From NCBI RefSeq assembly GCF_000219625.1, contig NC_018210.1:868001-932000 (forward strand): a DNA stretch of 64,000 bases. The letters are read 5' to 3'. The position numbers were made by a program, and so were the translations under genes. Origin of the DNA: Zymoseptoria tritici IPO323 (lineage: Eukaryota; Ascomycota; Dothideomycetes; Mycosphaerellales; Mycosphaerellaceae). Under the pieces are notes generated by a model. That model was not told the origin of the DNA. It saw nothing but the letters and a program-made list of their open reading frames with translations, and did no database searches. Of this stretch, positions 25,682 through 36,589 are shown one piece after another (within the stretch, counting starts at the first letter, position 1; the number at the start of each line of letters is the position of its first letter).

Positions 25682-26958
25682 ATGTCGACTACTAACACAG
25701 CTCCCCCCTTTGGTCTCGACTTGATCAACCAAGCGCCCGAGGTCAGATGGCATACATATCGAACATAAGACCAGATCCGAGGCTAATACATATCACAGGG
25801 CACAAAGCTATGGGTACGACTACACTCCACATCCAGAAAAGCAAAACCCAATCTGATCGTTCCCAGCTCCTCCACTGCGGTAACCTCGAAGCCGACCAAG
25901 GCTGGTTCACCCGCGGCGGCGGCACAAGCACAGCATCAAACCCCAAACCCGAATCCCAACGCCGCAAAGTCGTAATCATCTGCGTGCTAATCGAGCACCC
26001 AACCGAAGGCCTCATCCTCTTCGAGACCGGAGGCGGAGAAAACTATCCTGAAGGTAAGCCGCCCCTCCCATCCCCTCATATCCTCCACCTTACCCTAACA
26101 ACTTCCTCCAAGTCTGGGGCGCCCCTCTAAACGACATCTTTGCCCGCGTCGACTACCAAACCGACCACGAACTCCCCACTCAAATCGCCAAGACCGGGCA
26201 CTCCATCAAAGACGTCAAAGCCGTCATCATGGGCCACTTGCATCTCGACCACGCCGGCGGTCTGGAGCACTTCAAAGGCACCGATGTGCCCATCTACGTG
26301 CACGAAAAGGAACTCAAACATGCGTTTCACTCGGTCGCGACGAAGAGCGATATTGGCGTGTATCTGCCTAAGGATTTGGGGTTTGATCTGAATTGGAAGA
26401 GTTTTTATGGAGACTTTTTGGAGTTGGCGCCGGGAATCAATTTGAGGCATTCTCCGGGGTAAGTACCAGAGTGTACAAGGCCTGCAGATTCCCGAGACTG
26501 TTCCACGAGGACGCCAGCAGGTCTTACCCTGCGTCAGGTCCTCATTGTCTGGACCACAGCTAACTTATACACTTCGATTTGCTAGGCATACGCCGGGTTT
26601 GTGTATTATGCAGGTCAACTTGAAGGAGAGCGGGACTTGGATCTTCACGACGGATCAGTACCATGTTGCTGAGAACTACGAGAGTGGTAAGCCATCTACT
26701 GATCTCCTTACAAGCAGCAGCATACTTACGAATCAATCTCAGGTGTCCCCCAAGGCTGGCTTGCCCGCGATCACGACGACTGGATACGTTCGCACCAGAT
26801 GATCACTTCGCTGCAGAAGGTTCGTTTCCGACAATCGAGTTTACCAGAACAAAGTTTACTGACCAGGTACCTCACAGCGAACGAACGGCAAGCTCGTCTT
26901 CGGGCACTGTGGCGATACGCTGGCGAAATACCAGATTGCGCCGCACACTTACACTTGA
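25682..26958 (+). CDS. Metallo-beta-lactamase-fold hydrolase, N-acyl homoserine lactonase-like
   Basis: Seven exons: 25682-25741, 25799-25813, 25867-26053, 26113-26458, 26586-26686, 26743-26819 and 26878-26958. The introns are 57, 53, 59, 127, 56 and 58 bp, and all phases agree for 288 residues. Exon 2 is only 15 nt (GTKLW); without it the conserved N-terminal strand is lost. The zinc-binding signature HLHLDHAGG sits at about residues 129-137, with later ligands in RHSPGHTPG, FTTDQYH and FGH. Fungal relatives are annotated as AHL-lactonase-type hydrolases. The true substrate, perhaps a lactone or mycotoxin, is unknown. No signal peptide. The last intron starts GTTCGT, a weak donor, but the join LQK-RTNGKLVFGHCGD fits the family end. 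Confidence 0.88.
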
Positions 26959-27482
26959 CCGTTTACCGCGTATCATACTCCACTCGAACACATCTCCTTC
27001 CACCCAGATTCAATCCTCACCAATCGGTCCCGTGTATTTCTTAGGTTCGTTGACTGATGATGGCAGTGAATGTAGAATCTGCGAAGACGTGCTGCTGGAA
27101 CCTCGATGAGGTTGGACTCCGGATCCGGGACCCTGGAAGGCGGCGGTGAGTTTAGTTTGCAGCTATGTCAAAAGCTAGCTTCTCTTCCACTCGATTGATC
27201 GTGCGAGCTCCCTTGGGGAGATCCGAGGTTAGCTAAGCTCAAATCCAATGCGCCATGCCAAGAGAGGGACTTCCTAAATTGGACATTGCCGTCAGTCTAT
27301 GCACCCGAACGACTTTCAAAGCGTAGCATAAGTCTCCTTATCGACGACGGAGACAGATCATGGAACGATGATCCAGCATCATCTGCTGCAGGGCAGAACT
27401 TAATGCAAGCCACCCATGGCCGGGTACTGGAGTGTCCGGAAACAGGCCTGAAACCATTGTTCTCGGCTACTAAACCATTTGA

Positions 27483-27902
27483 GGTGGAGTTGAATCTCAA
27501 TCATCAACCTCTGGCGCCCTCTCAACAACGTCACACGAGACAACCTCCAAGTCCGAGCTCTCAGCCGTGTACGCGGACTTGCCGGAGTCGCTTCTTCAAG
27601 TCGTGTACGCGGACTTGCCGGAGTCGCTTCACAAGGCGAAGACGGGGTATAGCTTCGCCGCGGGAGCCAAGTCCGAGGCGTGGGGGGTCAAGGCGAGTGC
27701 GGAAGGTGCTCACGAGTGGTATTTTGCGGCGGGCATGACGCCGAATGAGGCGTTACTGATCAAGCAGTTCGACGCGAAGAAGGAGGGCATGGAGAGGCGG
27801 ACGCCGCATTGTGCTTTTACATCGGAGGAGGACTTTGGGCCTACGAGGCAGAGTATTGAGGTGCGGCGTTTGTGTTTTTGGGAGGATCAGCCGGCGGAAT
27901 GA
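27483..27902 (+). pseudogene. C-terminal remnant of a CmcJ/NvfI-like (GA4-desaturase family) oxygenase
   Basis: The frame from about 27567 to the TGA at 27900-27902 matches the end of the fungal CmcJ-like 2-oxoglutarate-oxygenase-related family. Seen: HEWYFAAGMTPNEALLIKQF, then RRTPHCAF, then RQSIEVRRLCFW. The conserved N-terminal half (metal-site region and substrate pocket) is not found upstream. The frame before 27567 is Ser/Thr-rich and opens after a stop at 27480. The join region carries an in-frame 36-bp duplication. I read this as a truncated or decaying gene; a spliced gene with diverged upstream exons is less likely. Relatives act in secondary metabolism, but no other cluster gene is next to it apart from the lactonase-like gene and an MFS permease. 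Confidence 0.6.
27566..27637 (+). repeat. In-frame 36-bp tandem duplication
   Basis: The 29 bases at 27566-27594 recur without change at 27602-27630, a period of 36 bp or 12 codons. The encoded segment VYADLPESL appears twice. It lies at the broken edge of the CmcJ-like remnant, which suggests slippage or repair at that point. Confidence 0.85.
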
Positions 27903-28232
27903 TGGACGGACTGTGGGAAATCTGGTACTTGGCAGTACACATCTTGAATGAGCGCCGTTGGCTTGGAAGGTCCAATTCCCATATTCGTCGTTGTCAAGCA
28001 AAAGGCTGGAAGGTCAAGACCTTCGGACGGAACTGATAGAAGGGCCGAAAGCGGCAGGAGCAGCGGCCACGGCCCGAGGTCCGCGAAGCTTAAGTCCGAA
28101 GTGATTCTTTTTGCTGAGCGACTACTCCAACGACCGTCCAACTTACACAAATACTGTATGAACGCACCAACGCTTGTCTGAGTGCAGTCGACCGATATCT
28201 CTCAGCCGGAAGGCTCTCGTCAGACCGTGATC

Positions 28233-29825
28233 ATGATCGACCCACCAGATTCCCGCAAACCCTCCTCGTCGGTCTGCCACGAGCCCCAAGACTCCCCAAA
28301 AGGACCTCTACCGACCAACATCCTTGGACATGCCACCGAGCCAGACCTCACACCAACAAATCTCAACAGGATCTACCACTCCCTCGACCGCCGCATCATC
28401 CCTCCCTTCTGGCTCCTCTACTTCCTCTGCTCCGCCGTCCGCTCAAACCCTGGCCTCGCTCAGACCATGAACCTCTCCTCCTCCCACGACATCTCCTCCG
28501 TCCTCAACCTCACTCCCCACGAACTCTCCACCGGCCTAGCGCTCTTCTACGTCGCCTATGTCATCTTCGAACTACCATCTAACTTGGCCATGTCTCGACT
28601 CTCGCCTAGCTTGTGGTTGGCGAGGATCGTGATCAGTGTTGGGGTGATTGGCATCGCGATGGTGGGTATGAAGAATGTGGCAGGGTATTATGTTCTTCGA
28701 TTTCTGCTTGGCGCGGTAGAGGCGGGGATGTGGCCGGGTATGAGTTTGTATTTGACGTTGTTTTACCCGACGCATCGTATGGCGAAGAGGGTGGGGTGGT
28801 ATTTTACTGCTAGTCAGGTGAGTGCGGCGGTGGTGGGATTGGTGAGCGCTGGGTTTCAGAAGATGGACGGGTTGGGAGGCCTGGAGGGTTTCAGGTGGAT
28901 GTTCCTCTTATGGGGTCTGGTGACTTTTGTGGTTGGTGTTGGGCTGCTGTGGTGGTTGCCGGATCGACCTGCTGTTCCCGGAGAGGAGAAGGAAGTGAGG
29001 AGGGACGGGTGGAGAAGATGGATCCCAAGACGTAAGCCGGCGCTGGAGGGCGAGGATGCGAGAGCCCACTATGAGGAGCTGAGCATGGCGTATGCGAGGA
29101 CGAAGTGGACGCTTCGAGACTTGTGGGCGGTGGTGGTCGACTGGAGGTGCTGGCCGTTGTTGATCATGTACTTCGGAGTGGTGGGCGTCGGAAATGGAGT
29201 GCAGAGCTATGGAACGGTGATCCTGAGAGCGATCAACCCCGGATTCAGTGGCGTGGAGTTGAGTCTGCTGTGCGTGTCCCTGACCACCCTCCTTACTACC
29301 ACTCTGCTGACAGTACCTCCCAGATACGCTCCAATTTGGATCTGCGACCTCATAGGCATCCTGTGTATAACGCCAATCTCTGACCGCTTCCACCAACATC
29401 GCGCCCTGTGGTTCACCGTCCCAACCCTCCTGCAGATCATGGGCCTCGTAATCGCGACCTACGCCACGTCCGCACGCTGGGCGCAGTACTTCGGCCTCCT
29501 CCTCGTGGGCTTCGGTCTCGGTCCTACCGTCCCCATAACCATGACCTGGACCGCAGAGATCTTCCAGCCGCGTCATGGCGAAATTGGCGTTGCGGCTGCA
29601 GGTGCGCTGGTATCCGGGCTGGGAAATTTGGGGTCTGTGGTGACGAATTATGCGTTGTTTGCGGGTTGGCCGGAGGATAAGGCGAGGATGCCGGTGTATT
29701 TGGGGAGCAACTGGGTGATGATTGGGATTTTGGTGGTTAGTATTCTGGCGAGCTGGACGATGGAGGGGTTGTTAAGAGTCGTGGATGGCAAGGGGAGGGA
29801 CGTGAAGAGGAAAGTCAGTAGCTGA
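28233..29825 (+). CDS. MFS transporter, anion:cation symporter (allantoate/nicotinate permease-like) family
   Basis: A 530-residue intronless membrane protein. The ATG at 28233 is the first in frame. Twelve hydrophobic segments can be followed. The loop between helices 2 and 3 reads LSPSLWLARI, and RFLLGAVEAGMWPGMSLYLTLFY marks the fourth helix region. These patterns are typical of the Dal5/Tna1-type ACS family of fungal permeases, which take up organic anions such as allantoate, nicotinate, pantothenate or biotin precursors by proton symport at the plasma membrane. The long N-terminal tail is cytosolic and Ser/Pro-rich. The substrate cannot be assigned. Its position beside a lactonase-like gene and an oxygenase remnant could mean a catabolic group, but evidence is thin. 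Confidence 0.9.
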   Translation: MIDPPDSRKPSSSVCHEPQDSPKGPLPTNILGHATEPDLTPTNLNRIYHSLDRRIIPPFWLLYFLCSAVRSNPGLAQTMNLSSSHDISSVLNLTPHELSTGLALFYVAYVIFELPSNLAMSRLSPSLWLARIVISVGVIGIAMVGMKNVAGYYVLRFLLGAVEAGMWPGMSLYLTLFYPTHRMAKRVGWYFTASQVSAAVVGLVSAGFQKMDGLGGLEGFRWMFLLWGLVTFVVGVGLLWWLPDRPAVPGEEKEVRRDGWRRWIPRRKPALEGEDARAHYEELSMAYARTKWTLRDLWAVVVDWRCWPLLIMYFGVVGVGNGVQSYGTVILRAINPGFSGVELSLLCVSLTTLLTTTLLTVPPRYAPIWICDLIGILCITPISDRFHQHRALWFTVPTLLQIMGLVIATYATSARWAQYFGLLLVGFGLGPTVPITMTWTAEIFQPRHGEIGVAAAGALVSGLGNLGSVVTNYALFAGWPEDKARMPVYLGSNWVMIGILVVSILASWTMEGLLRVVDGKGRDVKRKVSS

Positions 29826-30310
29826 ATGAGCACAAGAGTTGGTCTTGAAGATCCTGATCAGTAGATGGTCGTCTGAGACTCTTTCTGTCAGCTTTGTCAC
29901 AGGGTCAGGAGGGGTTTACCCGGTGCCTCAACCCAACCATCGAGCCAAAAGATGCTACACTTGAAGTGAGCGGCTCAGCTGCCTCCATTTTGTCTTCCTG
30001 CGACTGTCGCGAGCGCGCTTCCTCATGTGTAGAGATTGTGGCCGAAAGATTGCGTATTAAATGTCACTTCCTCGATGTGGAGTTGAGATTCGTCTTTACA
30101 TTCACACGGCTTTTCGTCTTCCTTGTTCTTCCTCTTCTAAATACAGGTATTGAACACAGCAGTTATACAGTATGCTCTTTCTCCATTCCGATGGTCCAGA
30201 TAGGGCATGCGATCGCTATTGTCGAGAAGAGGTGTGTGTTTCGGGGGTCGCGGTCGATAATGTTACAGTGGGTAATTGGAGTCGGAGGTATCGTTCGCTA
30301 TGGGCGGAGT

Positions 30311-30799
30311 TTACTCGTTGATCTTTGCGAGGATACTGCAATCATTCTGTCAGCTTCCAGATACTCGGTTCAGATGCGAATATAGCCATCACTCACTCGT
30401 GGTCCCGGAAGATCGAGAACTCCTCCTCACCGACCTTGATCGGGCTTCCGCCGAACTAAATCCAATGTCAGCCGTTGTCGTTCCCTGGAATCTGTCTCAT
30501 CGTCCTAGCCATACCTGAGGGATCAGCACACGGTCACCCGCGCTCACACCCATTGGTATCCTCTTTCCATCCTTATCCATCATGCCTGGTCCGACAGCCA
30601 ACACCTTTGCCTCGTTGAGCTCCTTGACGGCAGTCTCGGGGAGGTAGATTCCGCCGGCAGTCTTGGCCTGCATCTTCGCGCGCTGGACGAGCACGCGGTC
30701 CAGAAGAGGTGCGAGGGACTTGATGGATTTGATGGCGGTAGACTGTAAGGGATCGCATTAGACTTGCGGCGAGCAATTGGAGTGATGCAAACTAACCAT
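30311..30799 (-). CDS. HSP10: Mitochondrial 10 kDa chaperonin (GroES/HSP10)
   Basis: Four coding exons: 30799-30797 (ATG only), 30742-30515, 30455-30397 and 30335-30311. The introns are 54, 59 and 61 bp and the product is 104 residues, the standard Hsp10 length. The protein begins MSTAIKSIKSLAPLLDRVLV. It continues through the mobile loop AKMQAKTAGGIYLPE and the roof region, to FGGSPIKVGEEEFSIFRDHD and ILAKINE. Family role: the lid of the Hsp60 chaperonin in the mitochondrial matrix; the basic amphipathic N-terminus acts as an uncleaved targeting signal. The first intron follows the start codon directly (ATG, then GTTAGT). A heat-shock-type element lies about 107 bp upstream. It is divergent from the WRAP53-like gene across about 255 bp. 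Confidence 0.95.
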
Positions 30800-30905
30800 G
30801 ATGATGTTAGGCGGAGCTGAATCTTCTGAGAACGATGAGATGGGTTTCGGGAGTGTTCAATGGGTTGTTGTAGAGGTGTGGTGGTGGTGATGAGATGGTA
30901 AGAAT

Positions 30906-30918
30906 TTCTAGAAAGCTC
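30906..30918. promoter_or_regulatory. Candidate heat-shock element upstream of HSP10
   Basis: The core TTCTAGAA at 30906-30913 is a perfect inverted pair of the heat-shock factor pentamers (TTC, two bases, GAA). A third unit at 30916-30918 is CTC, one base off. It lies about 107 bp before the HSP10 start codon and about 140 bp before the divergent WRAP53-like gene. Hsp10 genes are classic HSF targets, so the placement is sensible, though an 8-bp core can occur by chance. Confidence 0.5.
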
Positions 30919-31054
30919 GAAGTCGAGTATACAGCTTCATGCCGAATTAACCGGACGTCCGGACATCGGGTAACTCTCGACCGGTCGCCAATCTGGACTT
31001 CACTCCACTTCTGCTATTCCTCTTTCGCGAACACATCAACAACATCAATGCTGC

Positions 31055-32466
31055 ATGTCGTCCGCTACCGAGGACGTCAATAGCAGTCCACTGACATGTA
31101 TAGCGTCCACGGCAATCGGTCGTGGGCCTTCTGTTGAACGGATAGCCGGCGACAGGAAGCCTGGACGCGGCGAACTCATCACAAAGGCTCAATTCACGCC
31201 AGATGGGACGGCCATTATCGCCCAGCACGATGACCATCATCTGAAGACCTTTGTACTTCCGACAGACTTGCTGGAAGAAGAGCAACAACCTCATCAATTG
31301 ACGGCCTATGCAACCCACAAGTCCGCGACCGAAATCCAGGATTTCGCCATATTCCCCGGCTTCGACCTCTCAGACATTTCGACCACCTATGCCCTATGCG
31401 GCGACAACGACCAGCCCATATCTCTTCGCAATGTCTGCGACTGGACATACTCCCAAGCAAAGTATCCGCTTGTGAATGATAGAACCGAAGCACACTACTC
31501 GCCGCGCACGCTTCACTTCATCAACAGCGGCTCCCACTTCCTGGTCGGCACTCACAACAGCCTTGCCGTGTTCGACGTCACCCGTTACAATGCCGGCCCT
31601 GTGTCCTTGCTGCAGCTCAAACCCAGGAAAGGCACATATAACGGCATGCCGCTCACTCGTAAAGCTTACGTGAGTGCTCTGGCGACAAGCGTGGATGGTG
31701 TCCTCGCTCTAGGCACGACCGAGAGGGAGATCGCTCTTTATGACCACTCGGGAATGGGAGAACGTACAGCTACATTCAACATGGATCCATATCGAGGGAC
31801 TGGGGTCAGTTTTTTGAAGTGGAGCCCGTGCGGCAAGTATCTCCTCGTTGCCGAACGACGGTCGGATGAGATACATGTGTTCGACATTCGCGGTACGAGG
31901 AGGCAGCTTTCAACTCTTGTCGGACGCGCGGGAAACACCAACCAGCGGCTAGGACTTGATATCGTGCATACTAGAGGAGAAAGCTATGAGCTCTGGGCTG
32001 GTGGAATGGATGGTGTGGTTCGCATGTGGCATAACCCTGGATCAAAGGAGGGAGAATGTCCGCCAAGTGAAGATCTGAAGGCCCACCAAGGTAAGCATAT
32101 TTCCATCAGCTACATCGGATGACGACCCCTGACTGTGGAGATCTAGCTCCGGTGACTAGCACAATCTGGCATCCCTTTACCTCGATCCTCGCAACTTCTG
32201 CCGGTAGCCGCTACAACACGTACGATGACGAGCAGGATCCTCCGGGCGGAACTGACAATTCTTTGAGGGTTCACACGGTAGGACCGTTGAACGAAGCACC
32301 TCTTCCTTATTTCCTCTCATCTCACATGGATTCATGTCTCCCTCTTCGCCCTACGCCTGAAATGGGGGCCGCTCTCGCTTTCCGCCCACCGCCTTCGAGA
32401 ATAGCCGGGCTTGCTTTTTGTCCTGCTCCTGAAGTGGGAGTCGGGCTTATATTTCGGCCTCGTTAG
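31055..32466 (+). CDS. WRAP53/TCAB1-like WD40-repeat protein with a repetitive C-terminal tail
   Basis: Two exons, 31055-32090 and 32147-32466, with a 56-bp intron (GTAAGC...CTAG). The join reads KAHQ-APVTSTIWHPF, and the product is 451 residues. WD40-type strands run through most of the protein, with landmarks ITKAQFTPDGTAIIAQ, CGDNDQPISL, FLKWSPCGKYLLVAERRSDE and NTNQRLGLDIV. This order matches human WRAP53 (WDR79/TCAB1) and fungal Swt21-type proteins, which act in small Cajal-body RNA or telomerase RNA handling and in splicing. The last 55-60 residues are made of imperfect 12-residue repeats that I do not know from the family. A short out-of-frame upstream ATG at 31048 overlaps the start and could dampen translation. 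Confidence 0.75.
32302..32463 (+). repeat. 36-bp (12-codon) imperfect tandem repeat in the WRAP53-like tail
   Basis: Units of 36 bp lie at 32338-32373, 32374-32409 and 32410-32445, with a partial unit from 32446 and a weaker one at 32302-32337. In protein they read LPLRPTPEMGAA, LAFRPPPSRIAG, LAFCPAPEVGVG and LIFRPR. The period is a multiple of three, so the frame is kept up to the stop codon. Confidence 0.75.
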
Positions 32467-33225
32467 TCCCAGACGTCGCGCGGTAAGTCCATATTCCTCT
32501 CAATTCGTGCTCACTTCACGCTTCGAACATTTCTGCTATGTGCTCGATACTTTGCCAGGCACGGTCATGCCGCGACATAGTCGGGAAAACAGACGATATG
32601 TAGCAGTGCTTCATCGAGGGCATGACGCAGTTGTTCACACCGGATCATCACATCGGCACACTTGATTGAACCTTTAACAAAGCTATCCGCCAACAGCCAA
32701 GAATACAGGGCGTTCAACGGTTCTGATCAGGAGCATGGTCACTGCGACATGACCGCTATGAGACTTTCGCGATAGACTGCGATTCGACGCAGAATCATGC
32801 AACGCATCGGGACTACGAGCATGTCCGAGAGGCTCAGTGATCGATGGCCAGCATAGCAGCCGCATCAAATGCAATTGAGTTCACAGGGTAGGGAATTGAG
32901 CATCAGGCATCGGATCGAATCTCTTCGCAGACAGACCTCCCGTTCTACCGGGACGAAGCGGATTCTGCTCCTGTATGTCCGCGCTCTACATCCTGAAAAA
33001 TCTCAATCATTGCTTGCTGTGTTCCGGACCAGGAGCAGTGCAGATGACAACGCGCAGCGTCTGATCGAGACTGGAGAACGTGCTTGAGCAGGAATGATTT
33101 TACGAACTTGAGATCAGCAGGTAGAAACAGCGGACAACGACAGGAGGAATGCGCAGAAGCAGCCCGAGAGCATGAAGCATTCGAAGCCATGGAGGATCGT
33201 ATTCTCTACATTAGTAACGAGAGCA
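32467..33225. other. Intergenic region between two converging genes
   Basis: About 760 bp between the stops of the WRAP53-like and WDR48 genes. Short frames on both strands lack motifs or splice support. It probably holds the two 3' untranslated regions and spacer. Confidence 0.4.
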
Positions 33226-36200
33226 CTACGCTCCACTCTCACTCCCGCCGATCTGACTACTCGCGCTCCCATTACCCTTCACCACAGGCACATGCCTCAA
33301 CCTCTTCCTGCCATTACTCTTATAACCCAGCACGATATCTCCACCTCCGCGCCAGATGTGCGATCGAATTGTGGCGAGAGTCATGGTAGGTGGGACGAGC
33401 TACACAGACACGTCAGTTAAGGGTTGCTCAGAACATGTCAAGACGATGGCCAAGACTCACCTGTCCCTGGCACCAAAGTTCCAGATATTCCTCCGGTCGC
33501 AACTTCTCCTCCGTCTCGCCATCCACTTCCTCGCCATCCCGCTTCGCGTCACCTTCCATTGTACTCACGCTACCGACTCTTCCAGTTGTACTGATATTAC
33601 CCGACCCGTCAATCCGCTCAGCCACGTATCCTGCGATCTTCCTCGCCCGCAACATTCGATTAGCATTAAGTCGATTACCTCCTTCGCCCGGAGCCACCAC
33701 GCCAGGTAGTTTCATCCACCCTACGGCGGCTCCAGTCCCATCGACCAGTCCTTCCGCCTCACTGCGACCCTTCGTCTCGACTTCCATGGACTCGAGCACA
33801 AAGGATATCTTTACCACTTCCTTCCCACCTACCAATCCGCGGAGGAGGACTTCTCCAAGCCAGCCTGGGGCTACCTTCTCGACATCATCGACCATGGCGT
33901 GAAGCTGACCAACGGTACCTTCGAATAGGTCGGCGACTCCACCAGCCTCCGGTCGATCCTCTTGAATCAAGATCGTCGTCTCCTTCGGTGGAAAGAGGCG
34001 CGGTAACTCGCTGACAGGCGCGGGCGTTATCAAGCTCTGCAAGTTGACGGGTCCCGGCGGCGGCACAGGCAAGCCATTGGCAAAGGCCGTGGCCGCCGAG
34101 GCTTGTTGCTCTAGGGAATCGAGGTACGCATATCGGATCTTTTGCAAAGTGCCATTCAGAGACTCGTCAACAGGACGCAGGTTATTAGGAGTAGGATCGG
34201 TAGTTTGGGAAGTCTGAGAGTGGCTGTCCGTGTCGGTCGGAGACTTGAGCTCTTCTGTCGGTTTGGCGGCGGAGTCATTAGTCTGAATGCGGGTGATTTT
34301 CTTCATGCCTGAGGCGAAGGACGACATGCCCATGTTGCCCATTCGGAACTTCTTGCCGAAGAGACCGGCTTCTTTGCCGCCAGGTGTTGTTGGAGTATTA
34401 TACGTGTCGGCTGTTGGCGTCGATGGATCTTCTGTCCCAGGAGTGGTGGCCGGTTGAGACGTGGCGGCGGGTGTGGTGAGCTCCGCCGAGGCGATGCGGG
34501 ATGTAGAGAAGTAGTCGGGAGCACGATCGGCGGATGTGCGGTCTCGAGAAGATGTCGAAGTGCGGAGCGTATCATTTGGTGCTGACTCTTCGGTCGTCGA
34601 GGCCAAAGTGGTTGGAATAATCTTTGTATGCGTGGGAGAGTTGACAGATCCTGGCGTTGCGAGACCAATATTCCAGCCGGGCGTTACAGGAACCGCAGAA
34701 CCATTGATACCAGGTTTCAGTGTTGTCGTGGATTGTGCGGCGGACGAGCCAGCGTGCCATCCGTTGGTTCCTCCTGACGGTATCTGGATGCTCGATGGGG
34801 CGCCTTCACGTTGAAGCGCCTGCTTCGTAGGAGCGTTGATAAGTTGGTTCCGCAAGACTTCATCCCGTCGAATCTCTTCTTGAATCAAACCATCAAACAG
34901 ATATCTCAGCACCCACTTTCCAAGGTTCACTCGTTGATCCTCCTTAAATTCCGCATCCTCGTCCAGATCCAGTTCATCCGCATACATTTCCGCATCAAAA
35001 CAGGTGTTCTCTTCCAGAATCACGGCGACACTACCAGTCCGCGTATCCACAGTACACCAATTCGCCACTGTCGCCGTTGTTGTCACTTCATCTTTGACAT
35101 CCTCGATATGACGCTTGCCGTATGATCGTATCGGAACGCACTTTAGTAGGTCCCACATTACGACTTCTCCGGCGGTGTCCATCGTCAGCACACGCTTCCT
35201 GTCGTTCAACAATGCGTGCTTGATCAATCCGTTCTGACCCTCGACCGAGTATTCCGGCTGTGCTCGCACAGGTTGTAAAACCATGGCATCGAAGATTGGA
35301 GCGTCTAATGTCGCTCGTTTTGCCGAGAGTGACTCGCTGTCAGCGATCATCGGCGCCGGGAAGAACGCAGTATTGCTCAGTCGTAGCATGTGTTTGAGAG
35401 GGATTCTTCGTTTGCCGATGTGGTTGCCAGTGAGGGAGGTAGTCTGCGCTAGTGGTGATGTGTTTGATTTCTCGGTCTGAACCATCGAATATCTCTTCGC
35501 TGAGCTCCGTCGATGCGTGTTGTAGTTCTCCGGAACGTCGATCTCCGCATTGTCGGTGCAGATATCCCGCCATCGGTTGATGCTTGGTCGACTTGTGGCC
35601 GTCCAGATCCTGTCTCCAGCTGCCACCACTTTGTGCACTCCCTCATGCTCTTGACACACTGCTACAGACAACCCTTCGTCTAGCTCAATGGTGTTCCTGG
35701 TGTCCGTCTTGGCCACAAGTCCGTTCTTGTCACTTGAGTACACCACCGACAGGTCTGGATCCGAGGAGAACAAGGACCACACGCTCGCGTCGTGCATCGT
35801 CAACGTGAACATACACCGTCCAGCGATCGTACTCCACACCTTGACCGTCCGATCACTACTCGCGGTCATGATCGTGGTGCCGTCCTCACTAATCAGAATA
35901 TCCCTCACATTGTCCGTATGTCCCACCAGTTTCGTCGTCCTCTGTCCCGTCCGACTGTCCCAAACTCTGACCGTCTTCTCCGGTCCTCCACTCGCCAATA
36001 ATGATGTCGTCGCCGCCAATGCATATACACTGCCCTTCTCTTTCGACTGCATGGAGCCAGCCTCATCCTCGCCCACATCTATGCTCAGCTTTTGCCCAGC
36101 ACCATTCAGATCCCACACACAGATCTTGCGATCCAAGCCTCCACTCGCGACCCAATCGCATGTCGTAGAAGGCACAGCCAGAGTCTTGACATAATCGCTA

Positions 36201-36589
36201 TGTAGTCCAATCGTCTGCGGCGGTAGTTTGTCCTCCCCAGCAGGCCTCCACACCTTCACCGTGATATCCGACGACGCAGATACAAGTGCCTGGTTGTTCT
36301 GAGCTAGAGCAATATCATTGATCCAGTGTGTATGCGCCTGCACTTGCTGGCGGAAAGTCGTGGCGGTGGCATCGGCGGCGGGTTTCGCGTCGTATTCGGA
36401 GGTTGCGTTTGTTTGCAGGTCGAGGTGTAGATCCCAAGCGCAGATGACACCGTCCCGACCGCCGGAGTAGAGTAGGGAGGATTTGGGATCGACGGCGAGG
36501 CCATTGACGCCTAGACGGTGGCCCTGTGTGGTGGAAGAGCCGGCGAGGGGGAGAACATAGGATATGCGTTGCTTGGCCTTCTTCGCCAT
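33226..36589 (-). CDS. WDR48/UAF1 homologue (Bun107-type cofactor of ubiquitin proteases)
   Basis: Two exons, 36589-33461 and 33399-33226; the 61-bp intron (GTGAGT...GTAG) joins LWCQGQ to [16 protein letters not shown]. The product is 1100 residues. An N-terminal propeller has at least seven WD repeats ([12 protein letters not shown], then VICAWD, VKVWRP, KICVWD, VRVWDS and VKVWST). The middle carries [20 protein letters not shown]. The disordered Ser/Thr-rich region at about 640-850 probably contains phosphosites. The C-terminal DUF3337-type module ends in a ubiquitin-like fold with [15 protein letters not shown]. Family role: WDR48 binds and activates USP1/USP12/USP46-type deubiquitinases; fission yeast Bun107 does this for Ubp9. 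Residues from the small second exon complete the conserved end. Confidence 0.9.

Noticed and set aside
29894..30385. 163-codon frame past the first MFS gene
   Set aside because: It overlaps the 3' exons of HSP10 on the other strand, has no domain and an odd composition.
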